From Limonium bicolor (taxonomy: Eukaryota; Streptophyta; Magnoliopsida; Caryophyllales; Plumbaginaceae), in contig CM041780.1 in assembly GCA_023374045.1 (NCBI GenBank), forward strand, positions 90,919,627-90,983,626: a stretch of 64,000 nt of DNA. The letters run 5' to 3'. Made by a program: the position numbers and the translations under genes. Shown piece by piece: positions 47,781 through 59,700 of this stretch; position 1 is the stretch's first letter, and each line of letters starts with the position of its first letter. Below the pieces are notes generated by a model. It worked only from the letters and a program-made list of their open reading frames with translations. It made no database searches and was not told where the DNA came from.

Positions 47781-49730
47781 GTTTTTGAAAAATTGTCTTG
47801 TAAATGAGTTTTGAATGGCTAAATGTCCATCATTACTCTTTAATTAACATGTGTACTATATAGTATCACATTTGGGTGGCTATATCAATGGGAAATCAAA
47901 AATTTCACTTCTATGTGCCTTGTTTTGTGAATAGTGATTTTTATAAGCTAGTTTGTAACATATAATGTTATAAGTAATTAAATTGGTCAACAAAGACTAT
48001 TATACCCTTCTAATAATAAGGGGGCCGGTTTTTGGTAGCAATGAGTCACCAAACATGTTAACTTGTTAAGTAAATAAAGGTGACTCATAGGTTACTATTT
48101 CTTTAAGTTATAAATATCTTCAAAAAGCAAAACCAATTTCATTTCTCTCATTCCTTTCTTCATTTCACACGGCTCCACTCTCTTCAACCTCTCTTCTGTT
48201 CTCTCACGTTAAAACAGCACCATCACCATGGAAGTCCATTTTTGATCCCTTGTAAAATCTTGCTCACTTAACCAAATCAAAAACAAACACCACCAATCTC
48301 TTCCTCTCATCAAGCTCTTCATTCTATCTTCTCAAAACTTCAAGAGCCCCATTTCGGTGCCATGGAGTTCCACATTGAAGGAGCTTGAGCTTGTCTTTCC
48401 ACATATTATTGATCTCCTTTGCTTCTAGGTAAGGAATCTCAAAGAAAAATCAAGTTTCCTCCATGTTTTGTGTGTGACCGAAAATACTCATTGATGGAGC
48501 TCTTTGTGTGACTTTGTTCTAGCTTCATTCCAATCTCTTATGGACTAGGTGGAGTCCTCTCTTCATAGATATTCAAACTCCCTTCAAAGATCAAGGTAAA
48601 ACAACTACATTAATGTTTTTGAAATAATGTAAACCTAGGGTTTACAATGAGATGAAGCATAAAGCTTATATACTCATTTCAATGTTGGTATATTGTTTAG
48701 TAGTTGACAAGGAAAGAAATGCCTTACCGGTTTAAGAGGAAACAAGAAAGAAGTTTGTGAGGAAAAGAGGTAAATATGCTATATCAATGTGGTTTAATGC
48801 CTTAGGAGAAATGAGCTTTTAATGCTTGCTAAAACTACCTAAAGAGCAAATGGTGAATGACTTAGTAAGGTGTTCTCAAGGAGACTAGTAAAGGAATATA
48901 TGTCTTGGTGTGTGTAATTGCAGGTCAAAGGCTTATATATTGTGGAAATTCAGTGTTTAAGGTTTATGCAATTTAAGGGCCTAAGAGCCATGTTATTTAA
49001 GGGCCTAAGTGCCAAGCAATTTAAGTTATGCACTATATTGTGATGTAGTGCTAAATGTGTGAAGTTTGTGTATAAAAATGTGTTTGATGGATTTTAGGTG
49101 TTCTTGAATGAATTAAGGTAAAAACCTAAGTGTTTGGATGTGGGTATATACTAGAGAAGCTATGGCCAAATTTGGGAAGATGTGTAAGAAGTTCTAAGTG
49201 TTTTAAGGAGTTTTGGTGAACTAGGAAGTGTTAAAGGTGAATAAATGTTTACTTGAGAAGAAAACATGTATTAAGGTGATTTAGAGTGATGCAAGGATTT
49301 AGGTATTATCTTGGAAGTTCTAGGAATTCAATGTGTGTTTTGAGAATGTATTTAAGTCTTGGAGAAGCTTGTTTAAGGTTTAGGTAATGTTGATATCCAA
49401 GGAATAAGTGATGTTTAGGTAAGATGTGAAAAAGGAGGTTTAGTTAGTAAGAAAAGAAGTTGAGAGAAGATGTTAAGGTGTAGAGGAAACACCTTGGTGT
49501 AGTGGTCATTATTGGTGAACTACCACTTAGGAATCTTAAGGAGAAAACATCCCAAGTGTTAGGAATTTTGTAAGAAATTTGTGAATGATAAATGGTTTTG
49601 GTGAGTAATTTAAAGAGTTAAGCATATGGCTAAAGGTGTGTTTGATGTGCCAAATGATGTTGGAACACATTAGGAGGCTTGAGGAAAAGTTTGGAGAAAA
49701 TTTGACAAGTTTTGGACAACTTCTGGTGTT

Positions 49731-49975
49731 GTCCGACCCAGTGGTCCGACCCAGGGTGGGTCGGACAGCTCTGTTGTAGTCAGTGGTTGGAGTTTCTGGA
49801 ATGGTCCGACCCAGATGGTTGGGTCAGACATGGGTCGGACATGTGTGTGTTAAGTCTCTGGAATGGTCCGACCCAGATGGTTGGGTCGGACATGGGTCGG
49901 ACAGGTGTATTTAAAAGACGGGAAAAGTTTCTGGAACGGTCCGACCCAGTTTGGGTCGGACGGTGGGTCGGACGG
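49731..49975 (+). repeat. hairpin-forming GTCCGACCCA/TGGGTCGGAC array in the 5' LTR of D
   Basis: Four groups in which GGTCCGACCCA faces TGGGTCGGAC with a short loop (for example GATGGT), often followed by a further TGGGTCGGAC. Stems reach 10 bp. The array is GC-rich in an AT-rich LTR. The third group (about 65 bp) is absent from the 3' LTR copy. Confidence 0.9.
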
Positions 49976-51944
49976 CTCAAAGTATGTAAAAAAAAAAAAT
50001 TGTTTAAGGTTATAGGATGATGGGGAATATTAAGTAATGATGTCATAATATTACAAAGGACATGTTAGGTGAGTTTTAAAGACAATTAAGTGAGTGAAAA
50101 GTTGTAATAAAATGTGAAAGTAAAACAAGTGGGAAAGTGAAGTTACGTAACCAAGTTAACGGGGAAAAATTATAAGCATTAGACATTAAATAATCAAGCA
50201 ACCCCGATGTTAATAAAAACACATGTGATGTTAACAGTTGTTCGAGAATTGCTCGAGGAACATAAGTGGACGTGATAAAGTGGACTCCGGTGACAGGTAT
50301 GGTTTTCTTGCAACCTGTGTCCTACCGGATTACACCGGCTTGTATGCCAATGTGTTTTTCTGAGTGTTTGCCACCTTGTAAGATAAAACATGTAATGAGT
50401 TTATAGTAATTGATTATGTGGCGCTTTAATCTCCGGTACCGTTTAACCTCAAATAAGTGTTTAACCTTAGCTAACCAGAACCAGGAACACATGAGAGATC
50501 GGTATTCGGAGTTAACGACCCAAACCTTGGGAACGTTCTAACCACGGCTATGTGTGAGTTAGTTGGATATTGTTGTTGTATGCAAGTGTGTGAACCTCCC
50601 TTGTGTGCTTAACTCAGTTATGATACCGTATGGTGTGTGGATGTGGTAGGCTCCATAATGGATCTCTAACTACTTATTTATAAGTATTGTACTAATGGGG
50701 GGTGAGGAGTCCGGTTGTTCCGGCCACGCGTGTGATGGACGGGAGTCGATGTCATATCTGGTTCGGCTCTCTTGGTGTATGTATAGGTTGTATTCCAATT
50801 TGGTTTCTACCTTCCCTTAGCTTATCCAAAGCTAGTTACTGACTCACGTCGGGCCACAGGGGCATACGAATGTTATTTCGGTGTGCTTGGGATTACTATA
50901 TCCGACACACCTTGGGTTTAAGTTAACCGTTCGATATAACTGGACGGTAACGAGGTTGGTAACGAGCTTAGCATGAGATTGGCAATAATCTCTAGGCTCA
51001 CTATGTATACTAACTATGGTGGAAGGTTCCTTGTGTGAACCGATCTTATGGTGTTTTGTGTTGATATTGTGCTAGGCAATTTCCCTTGCTATGCTATGAT
51101 ATGTATACGTTAGGTGTTTAAAATGAATGCGATGTTATCATGTGTACGCCGAAACAAGAAAGGTTTTGTTATGTTTTGTTATGTGAGGAATGAGATATGT
51201 TGTAGGATATGGAGTGTGAGGATCATGGAAATGAATCCCAGTTGTGACAGGAGGCGTTTAAGGATAACCCGATTAATGGGTACGTGTCGTTCATTAAGGA
51301 AGTAGCTCCGTTTTTAGAGGAGACCACTCTAGGGTTAAAGGAATCATTGGATGATTTGTTAAGTGTGGATGTGTTGGATATATGTTGAGCCCTATTGTTG
51401 GGTGTATGCAAAGAGTTGTGTGTTTATGGTTTGTATGCATGATTTAAATATAATCAACTGCATGCTAAGACGACAATTAGTTGTGCGTGGCCCGGTAGCA
51501 TGTGGGCTGCGGGATTACCATACCAGCAAAGGTGCTGAGCCCCTTGGGGGCCACCCTTTCTCTCCTTTTCTATTTCAGGTACAAGGAGCTGGAAGCCGTT
51601 CGAGGGTAGGACGGGGTGGATGTTTATACATGGGTAGCCATTTAAATGGCGTAAGCATTGTAAGCGTAGTAAGACCGAAATTGTTATCGGCATTAGTTTG
51701 TAAATACTCGGTACAGTGGGAATGTATGTATATAATAAATGTTGAAAATGGAATGAGGATTGTATTGTGTAGTTGCTCGGGAATCTAGTCCATCAGACCG
51801 ATACAAATGTATATGTATTAGCCTTGTTAGCCACGTGGGTGGTTAACGGCGTGTAACACCATTGAATCAAGTAATGTGATGAGTTGAGATTTCTGCTGCA
51901 GTTTGATGTTAAGTGTACGGTGGTGGTTGGGGTGTTACAAAAAG

Positions 51945-51972
51945 TGGTATCAGAGCGAAGTATCGCTCTGAT
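51945..51972 (+). promoter_or_regulatory. element D: PBS (initiator Met tRNA) in a hairpin
   Basis: TGGTATCAGAGC at 51945-51956. A perfect 9-bp stem, ATCAGAGCG/CGCTCTGAT (51949-51957 and 51964-51972), with loop AAGTAT, covers most of the PBS. The loop differs from that of B while the stem is kept. Confidence 0.9.
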
Positions 51973-54900
51973 GACTGAATTACCGAGCTTAGGAAGTACC
52001 GAGTTAGGATTTTAGTACTTTGGGTTAAGGGTTGAGTGATAGCGTGAGAGATACGCTAGTAAGGAACTACCAGTGAATACTGGAAACCTACTATATCCTT
52101 CCCGCCCTCCACAATCCCTGTTATATAACTTGGGAAATAACGCCAGAGATGGAAGTCCACTCTTACTCGGGAATACCCGATCTGGCTGTTATTAGACACA
52201 TCTAAGGTACGGAGAACCTGTCATACGGTAGATCCCGAAAACTGGGAATCCCGGAGACGGTTCCCATCTAAACAGTGTTAACCGCATTTCATAGCGAAGA
52301 GCGAAGAATCAGTGTACAGAAGAATAGAATTTCCGGCAACCTGGGTCGACATGCAGAGCAGTCGAGAATAACCAGCTTGCAACGCACTGACCGTGCAACA
52401 AGCAAGAAGTGGATTAGTGAAACCCGAGACGAATGTCTATGGGACCACAGTTGGTAAGTAATACACCAACGGTATACCAACCAACTAAGGAACTATAACG
52501 TAGTGCCCAAACAAGAGACAAGTCTCAGTAACCACGACGATGCGTGGAACGGGCTACAAAGAGAAAATAATGCTAAGTAAAAAGGGGACTCCAAGAATGG
52601 GAGACACCCCAGTGTTGATAACTATTATGTGAATACAGTGAGAAGTACCCAAAGGTTATTGTCGAGACCGTAAGAAAAAAATAAGGGCCAACAAGGCCAC
52701 TGATGATAGTGCGGGTAAAAACAATACCATAACCGGTATGTGTTGAACGATAGCAGTTAGCATGGCGCACTTGCCATAGCAAGTGCTGCTATAACAGGGC
52801 TATTCGGGAAGTTTATAACCACTACAAAGTACTTGGAAAAGTACAATAAAATTAAGTGTAATTGTCATAACAGTGGAAGGGCCTGCTAGCCTAACCTCTG
52901 TAATTGTAAGTACACCAGTCAGCAAGAAGCTAGACTTGGCTAAGGTAAGAAGATGTTGTGAAACCATGAAAATTTTCTTTCAACCAGATTATTCAAACCC
53001 TTTCTTTTCAAAACCAAATTTTCTTTCAAACCAACAACCTTCCAACCTTCTTTTAAAACCAAACCAGTAAAACCAAGGGCAGATGATAAGATACAATAGT
53101 GGATTAACTTTCCTTCGATTAAGTTCGGGAAGCACGGGACGCATATTGTCAAGGGACAATATAAGGGAGTTGACAACAGAATACTTCACCTAGGCGTGTG
53201 ACGGACACTACGAGTGTACTAACTGAATTGTGGGACGACCGCACTCCGATAGGAGCTGTGGGCCTGAAAGACCTACTTATGGGTTAGTTGGGTAGGTAGC
53301 AATGTATTATTATGGTACCCCACATATGTATACGAGTGGAGTCCGAAACACGGGAAGTAGTCGACTCCGTCTACGGTCAGCAGTATAAATCAAACAAGAG
53401 CTAGAGATTACAAGGAATGGTTGAAATTAAGGAACTCAGTTAAGTTAATGAGACTAAAGGAATTAGTGAATTCCTTTCAAGGAAATGTTTAAGAGTCAGG
53501 AGGTGCCGAAGTGCACTAACTGAATGTAAAGACATCTTATATGACTTAAGGATCCTCAGGGATAAACGTGATAGCTGGAATGGTGACCCAGCCTAATGTG
53601 GACACATTAAGTGCAATGAACGGGATGAAACTCCTAAAACGAGTACCTACACTATCAGCAAATTGATCTTCACAGAAGAAGATAATAACCAGTGAAGAAC
53701 GCAAAAAGGCGTGGCTAACGGAATGTACCCATGAGTGCAAGCAGATGTAATGGCATATGTTAGTAACACCCGGGAGCAATCCTTGAGGGGTGTTTGGATT
53801 AAACATGTTAGATGGAGCAATATAACAGAAACACAAGATTTGGAACAATTACCCGGATTAAAAACACTGAAGGTAAAACCCACTTAAAAGTAGGACCCTA
53901 AGTTGCCAGAGAGATAACTTGGAAGGAATCGCGGCAGTAAGGCTATAAGCCACAACAACTTGTGAATGTAAATTTGATCGGTTGCAGAAAGAAGTATATG
54001 TACACAAGGGAATAGAGCGGAGAACGAACCACTGCTTTAAGAGTGGGGATACCTCTCGAATTTGTGAAACCGCGAGAGCGGGAGTGGTAGTTGTGTGGAC
54101 CAAGTTCAAGAAATATGTGAGGATGGACCACGTTGTTATACCCCAGGATGATTTGAATAAAAATAATACGAAAAAAAGTGTTTGTACCAGTTGTGTACAC
54201 AGGAAGAGTAATAAGTCTGATAGCATCACCATAGGTGTGTGAAGCTAAATGTGTAGCGAACAACGCTCAAGGAACATAAAGGCTCAAAAAAAATAGTAGT
54301 ATATTCAAAAATCAGCCAAATAAGTGCCAGATAAACCCAGTGTAATAGCGGAAGCTAATATAATAGCGGATGCAGTATAAATTGATGTTGTATAATGAGT
54401 AAGGATACGGTGCGCAATAAGCGACCGTTGTGTGAGTATTGTTAGATGAAAAATGGGGAGTGAGCAGAGTATGAGTTAAACCCAGTGGAGGCACAACAGT
54501 AAATGATAGCAAACGAACCGAGCAGAGTAAGCCGGTGACAAGTATTTTGTGTAAGAATTTCGGGTAAAACACAGTGTAAATTCCTATCGCAATCGCATGA
54601 GAGATTTACTGTCAAGAGTTACGCCTCTGCACTCTGTTATGACTGGTGTTTTGGTATTGCACTTGCGCAGTAATGATCAAGTGGGATAGCTAGGAATCAG
54701 AAGCATGATAATTGTGGAGGAATAATGTTATAATGGCCGATGCATAGGTAATGCAAGGCCGCAGGAATGAAAGAATACATGTGCAAAACCAAAGGTGGAG
54801 ACATGATTAACAGTAAGTGACTACAGTAACACTAAATACCAAATGTCGGTATGAGATATACCCCAGGTGTGGGAAAGAACTGAGAGAGCACTACACATTA

Positions 54901-56503
54901 AGTAGTAGCTCAATCTCAACCGACAGTAAGTCGGTAGCAAGCAAAGTCAATCGTGAATTACATAGTAGTTTACGCTGTAAGCTATTGGAGAAGTGGATGG
55001 AAAATTGTGAAAACTCACCGAATTCGCTCAGGGTAAGAGATACCATACATTGGATGTACAATATAGTAACAGTAACGAATGGGGCAAACTAGCCCTATAA
55101 TTATCAGAATGGCGCAGCAGAGGCCAGTGAGCCCATGCATCAAATGCCGATATACATGGTGAATATGAAAAATGGCTAGTTATCAATGCCTAAAAGCCTC
55201 ACAGGCCAAGACCGAAACCGGCTATAGTTACAACTCCAATGCGAATTCTTGGTTTAGGAACTAAACCGCTAATATGTTAAGATCCTCTAATCAGAATCCA
55301 TTGTAATGGACCGCGTGGAAGTTAAAACACTTCACGACGGCAGAACATTTTAAGCTAATGTTCAGTGATTGATTACGTGGGCGTAATCCCTTTTAAGGGG
55401 GGTAGAGCGTAAAGCCGCTTAGTGTGTATTACCGTATAAGTGTACGTGAACTATGTTGTGCATAGCACAAAAATGATTTGTTATGATGGTTGGCGCGTGT
55501 GTTATATAAACATACGCATTCATTCGTGGTTAAATTGTGGTAATTGCGCACAGAAGATGCGAATACCATTGTGGGAAGTGTGTTTATTTTGTTAACAGTG
55601 GTGTGTGAGAGTACAAGTGGAAGGGAGTAAAGAAACTCCCGGGGAACTAAAACCCCGACGGTGCATAAATGTAAACCATGTATTGTATTTTGATAAAAAA
55701 ATATGTATATTATACAGTGTTGTGATTTTGAAGGGGTATGAGACCGACATAGAACCTAGTGAGAATTAAATTCCCTAGGTAACTTGAATTAAGTTGGATT
55801 TGGTGATGATTGATAGACGGAGTTCTATCCCTTGGAGATGTATGATTACTAGAAGGATTTAAAGATAGAAAATGGGATATGCTTGAATTAGTTGTTTGGT
55901 TGAAAATGAAGTGGGAGGTGAAACTTGATTATCATGAGATCAAGGGAAGCCGAACACAAATTGGGTGGAAGATAGTTCAACACTGATGCTGATCACATCA
56001 GGGTTGGGTGACTCTTGAAGCTCCCTGTAAGTGGTCACAAACAACCATGTTAAGAAAAATACAAGGAGCATAAATTGGACTTGGAGTTGTGGTGTTTTCA
56101 AAAGAATTTCAATTGGTATTTCCAAACAGTCAATTAATATTTTGAATAAAGGATTCTCTTATATACTTAACCTAGTAAAGAGTATTTTTGTAGTACTTGC
56201 TCACGAGCTGAGGACGTACGAGCCTTTGTCTTCGGACCGGTGACATGAGAAGTATATATTTTAAACATGTATGTGATTGTTTTGACCTCCCAAAGGAACG
56301 GGGACCAGAAGGTGTCCATCGCGACCGGGTTCTGCGGGATCACAGTGTATATGTACTCAACATGGGACTGGAGCCCATGGAGAGATGGAAAAAGGTATTT
56401 TCTGTTTGATATACTGCTAAGACATGTTTGTGTGGAATAAGTAATAAATATATTTTGGACCTTGAGTTCTAATGTGGGTGGGTTCTGAATTGATTGTGTT
56501 ACC

Positions 56504-56666
56504 CGGGCCTACGAGTCCAAATGTGGTTATGTCACCCAGACCTAAGAGTCTGAGGGATATTAGTAAGTGCAAATGTGGTGAAGGTACCCGGACCATTAAG
56601 TCCGAGGTACCATGTGAGTATGATTTTTTGTATAATGTGGATATGTTGCCCGGACCATTAAGTCCG
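56504..56666 (+). repeat. element D: array of four short hairpins upstream of the PPT
   Basis: 56504-56519 (CGGGC-CTACGA-GTCCA, G-U pair, end unpaired), 56537-56552 (CAGAC-CTAAGA-GTCTG), 56589-56604 and 56651-56666 (CGGAC-CATTAA-GTCCG). The second and the last two differ by an A-T to G-C pair swap in the stem. Most are preceded by ACC or GCC and followed by AGG. Confidence 0.75.
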
Positions 56667-56752
56667 AGGTTGGATGTAAAGGGTGGTTGGTAATGGAAGT
56701 TTTATGGCTATAAGTAATTCCCGTATTCTAATCCAATGATGCGAGGAAATGT

Positions 56753-56789
56753 GAACTTCGAGGACGAAGTTCTTTTAAGGGGGGTAGAT
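56753..56789 (+). promoter_or_regulatory. element D: PPT with adjacent stem-loop
   Basis: Perfect 8-bp stem GAACTTCG/CGAAGTTC with loop AGGA (56753-56772), followed directly by TTTTAAGGGGGGTAGAT and the LTR. Confidence 0.9.
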
Positions 56790-59700
56790 TGAAATCCCCA
56801 AATCTTGGTATGTTGTTTAAATGTAAATAAGGTATCTAAAGGCTAAAAAGGCCTTAGGAACATCAGTGCATAGTTTAAACCATAGTTAAAACGCAATAAA
56901 ACACTGAGACACGGTTCGGGTAAAAACATGCTCTAAGCTTGGAGTGAACTTGGTTAGGACCAAAGAGCCTACCAAGATTTGATAATATTTAATTATGACT
57001 TTATAAGGCTAATTAAGTCCTTAGGAAACCTTGGTAGACAATGAAACCAAACAAAACACAAAATGTGCTTTAAGAAGTCTTAAAGCACGTTTTTGAAAAA
57101 TTGTCTTGTAAATGAGTTTTGAATGGCTAAATGTCCATCATTACTCTTTAATTAACATGTGTACTATATAGTATCACATTTGGGTGGCTATATCAATGAG
57201 AAATCAAAATTTCACTTCTATGTGCCTTGTTTTGTGAATAGTGATTTTTATAAGCTAGTTTTAACATATATGTTTAAGTAATTAAATTGGTCAACAAAGA
57301 CTATTATACCCTTCTAATAATAAGGGGGGCGGTTTTTGGTAGTAATGAGTCACCAAACATGTTAACTTGTTAAGTAAATAAAGGTGACTCATAGGTTCTA
57401 TTTGCTTTAAGTTATAAATATCTTCAAAAAGCAAAACCAATTTCATTTCTCTCATTCCTTTCTTCATTTCACACGGCTCCACTCTCTTCAACCTCTCTTC
57501 TTGCTGTTCTCTCACGTTAAACAGCACCATCACCATGGAAGTCCATTTTTGATCCCTTGTAAAATCTGCTCACTTAACCAAATCAAAACAAACACCACCA
57601 ATCTCTTCCTCATCAAGCTCTTCATTTCTATCTTCTCAAAACTTCAAGAGCCCCATTTCGGTGCCATGGAGTTCCACCATTGAAGGAGCTTGAGCTTGTC
57701 TTTCCACATATTATTGATCTCCTTTGCTTCTAGGTAAGGAATCTCAAAGAAAAATCAAGTTTCCTCCATGTTTTGTGTGTGACCGAAAATACTCATTGAT
57801 GGAGCTCTTTGTGTGACTTTGTTCTAGCTTCATTCCAATCTCTTATGGACTAGGTGGAGTCCTCTCTTCATAGATATTCAAACTCCCTTCAAAATCAAGG
57901 TAAACAACTACATTAAGTTTTGAAATAATGTAAACCTAGGGTTTACAATGAGATGAAGCATAAAGCTTATATACTCATTTCAATGTTGGTATTTGTTGTA
58001 GTTGACAAGGAAGAAATGCCTTACCGGTTTAAGAGGAAACAAGAAAGAAGTTTGTGAGGAAAAGAGGTAAATATGCTATCATATCATGTGGTTTAATGCC
58101 TTAGGAGAAATGAGCTTTTAAGCTTGCTAAAACTACCTAAAGAGCAAATGGTGAATGACTTAGTAAGGTGTTCTCAAGGAGACTAGTAAAGGAATATATG
58201 TCTTGGTGTGTGTAATTGCAGGTCAAAGGCTTATATATTGTGGAAATTCAGTGTTTAAGGTTTATGCAATTTAAGGGCCTAAGAGCCATGTTATTTAAGG
58301 GCCTAAGTGCCAAGCAATTTAAGTTATGCACTATATTGTGATGTAGTGCTAATGTGTGAAGTTTGTGTATAAAAATGTGTTTGATGGATTTTAGGTGTTC
58401 TTGAATGAATTAAGGTAAAAACCTAAGTGTTTGGATGTGGGTATATACTAGAGAAGCTATGGCCAAATTTGGGAAGATGTGTAAGAAGTTCTAAGTGTTT
58501 TAAGGAAGTTTTGGTGAACTAGGAAGTGTTAAAGGTGAATAAATGTTTACTTGAGAAGAAAACATGTATTAAGGTGATTTAGAGTGATGCAAGGATTTAG
58601 GTATTATCTTGGAAGTTCTAGGAATTCAATGTGTGTTTTGAGAATGTATTTAAGTCTTGGAGAAGCTTGTTTAAGGTTTAGGTAATGTTGATATCCAAGG
58701 AATAAGTGATGTTTAGGTAAGATGTGAAAAAGGAGGTTTAGTTAGTAAGAAAAGAAGTTGAGAGAAGATGTTAAGGTGTAGAGGAAACACCTTGGTGTAG
58801 TGGTCATTATTGGTGAACTACCACTTAGGAATCTTAAGAAGAAAACATCCCAAGTGTTAGGAATTTTGTAAGAAATTTGTGAATGATAAAATGGTTTTGG
58901 TGAGTAATTTAAAGAGTTAAGCATATGGCTAAAGGTGTGTTTGATGTGCCAAATGATGTTGGAACACATTAGGAGGCTTGAGGAAAAGTTTGGAGAAAAT
59001 TGACAAGTTTTGGACAACTTCTGGTGTTGTCCGACCCAGTGGTCCGACCCAGGGTGGGTCGGACAGCTCTGTTGTAGTCAGTGGTTGGAGTTTCTGGAAT
59101 GGTCCGACCCAGATGGTTGGGTCGGACATGGGTCGGACAGGTGTATTTAAAAGACGGGAAAAGTTTCTGGAACGGTCCGGCCCAGTTGTGGGTCGGACGG
59201 TGGGTCGGACGGCCCAAAGTATGTAAAAAAAAAATTTGTTTAAGGTTATAGGATGATGGGGAATATTAAGTAATGATGTCATAAGATTACAAAGGACATG
59301 TTAGGTGAGTTTTAAAGACAATTAAGTGAGTGAAAAGTTGTAATAAAATGTGAAAGTAAAACAAGTGGGAAAGTGAAGTTACGTAACCAAGTTAACGGGG
59401 AAAATTATAAGCATTAGACATTAAATAATCAAGCAACCCCGATGTTAATAAAAACACATGTGATGTTAACAGTTGTTCGAGAATTGCTCGAGGAACATAA
59501 GTGGACGTGATAAAGTGGACTCCGGTGACAGGTATGGTTTTCTTGCAACCTGTGTCCTACCGGATTACACCGGCTTGTATGCCAATGTGTTTTTCTGAGT
59601 GTTTGCCACCTTGTAAGATAAAAACATGTAATGAGTTTATAGTAATTGATTATGTGGCGCTTTTAATCTCCGGTACCGTTTAACCTCAAATAAGTGTTTA

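Larger units (their letters stand above)
47477..51939 (+). repeat. element D: 5' LTR (4.5 kb)
   Basis: TGAAATACCCCAAATC to GGGGTGTTACA, 4463 bp. Includes an 11-bp palindrome near the start, a GTCCGACCCA hairpin array, and at 51363-51788 a 141-codon frame that recurs unchanged in the 3' LTR because the LTRs are duplicates, not because it is a gene. Confidence 0.95.
51940..56789 (+). other. element D: non-coding internal region
   Basis: 4850 bp without any retrotransposon protein motif. The only trace of pol is the last codons before the LTR, where NFEDEVLLRGVD followed by TGA can be read through the PPT. It contains a block shared with B (55971-56045), a 6-bp hairpin CATGGG...CCCATG at 56361-56379, and a hairpin array at 56504-56666. 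Confidence 0.85.

Noticed and set aside
49712..50020. Frames over the GTCCGACCCA array
   Set aside because: Repeat-derived; the equivalent region of the 3' LTR (58929-59282) gives other frames with different lengths.
51363..51788. 141-codon plus-strand frame, also present at 60603-61028
   Set aside because: Identical in both places because these are the two LTRs of element D. Composition and position near the LTR end do not look coding, and a minus-strand frame overlaps it.
53858..54263. Two overlapping minus-strand frames of more than 100 codons in the interior of D
   Set aside because: They overlap each other and a plus-strand frame in the same place; none has a recognisable motif.
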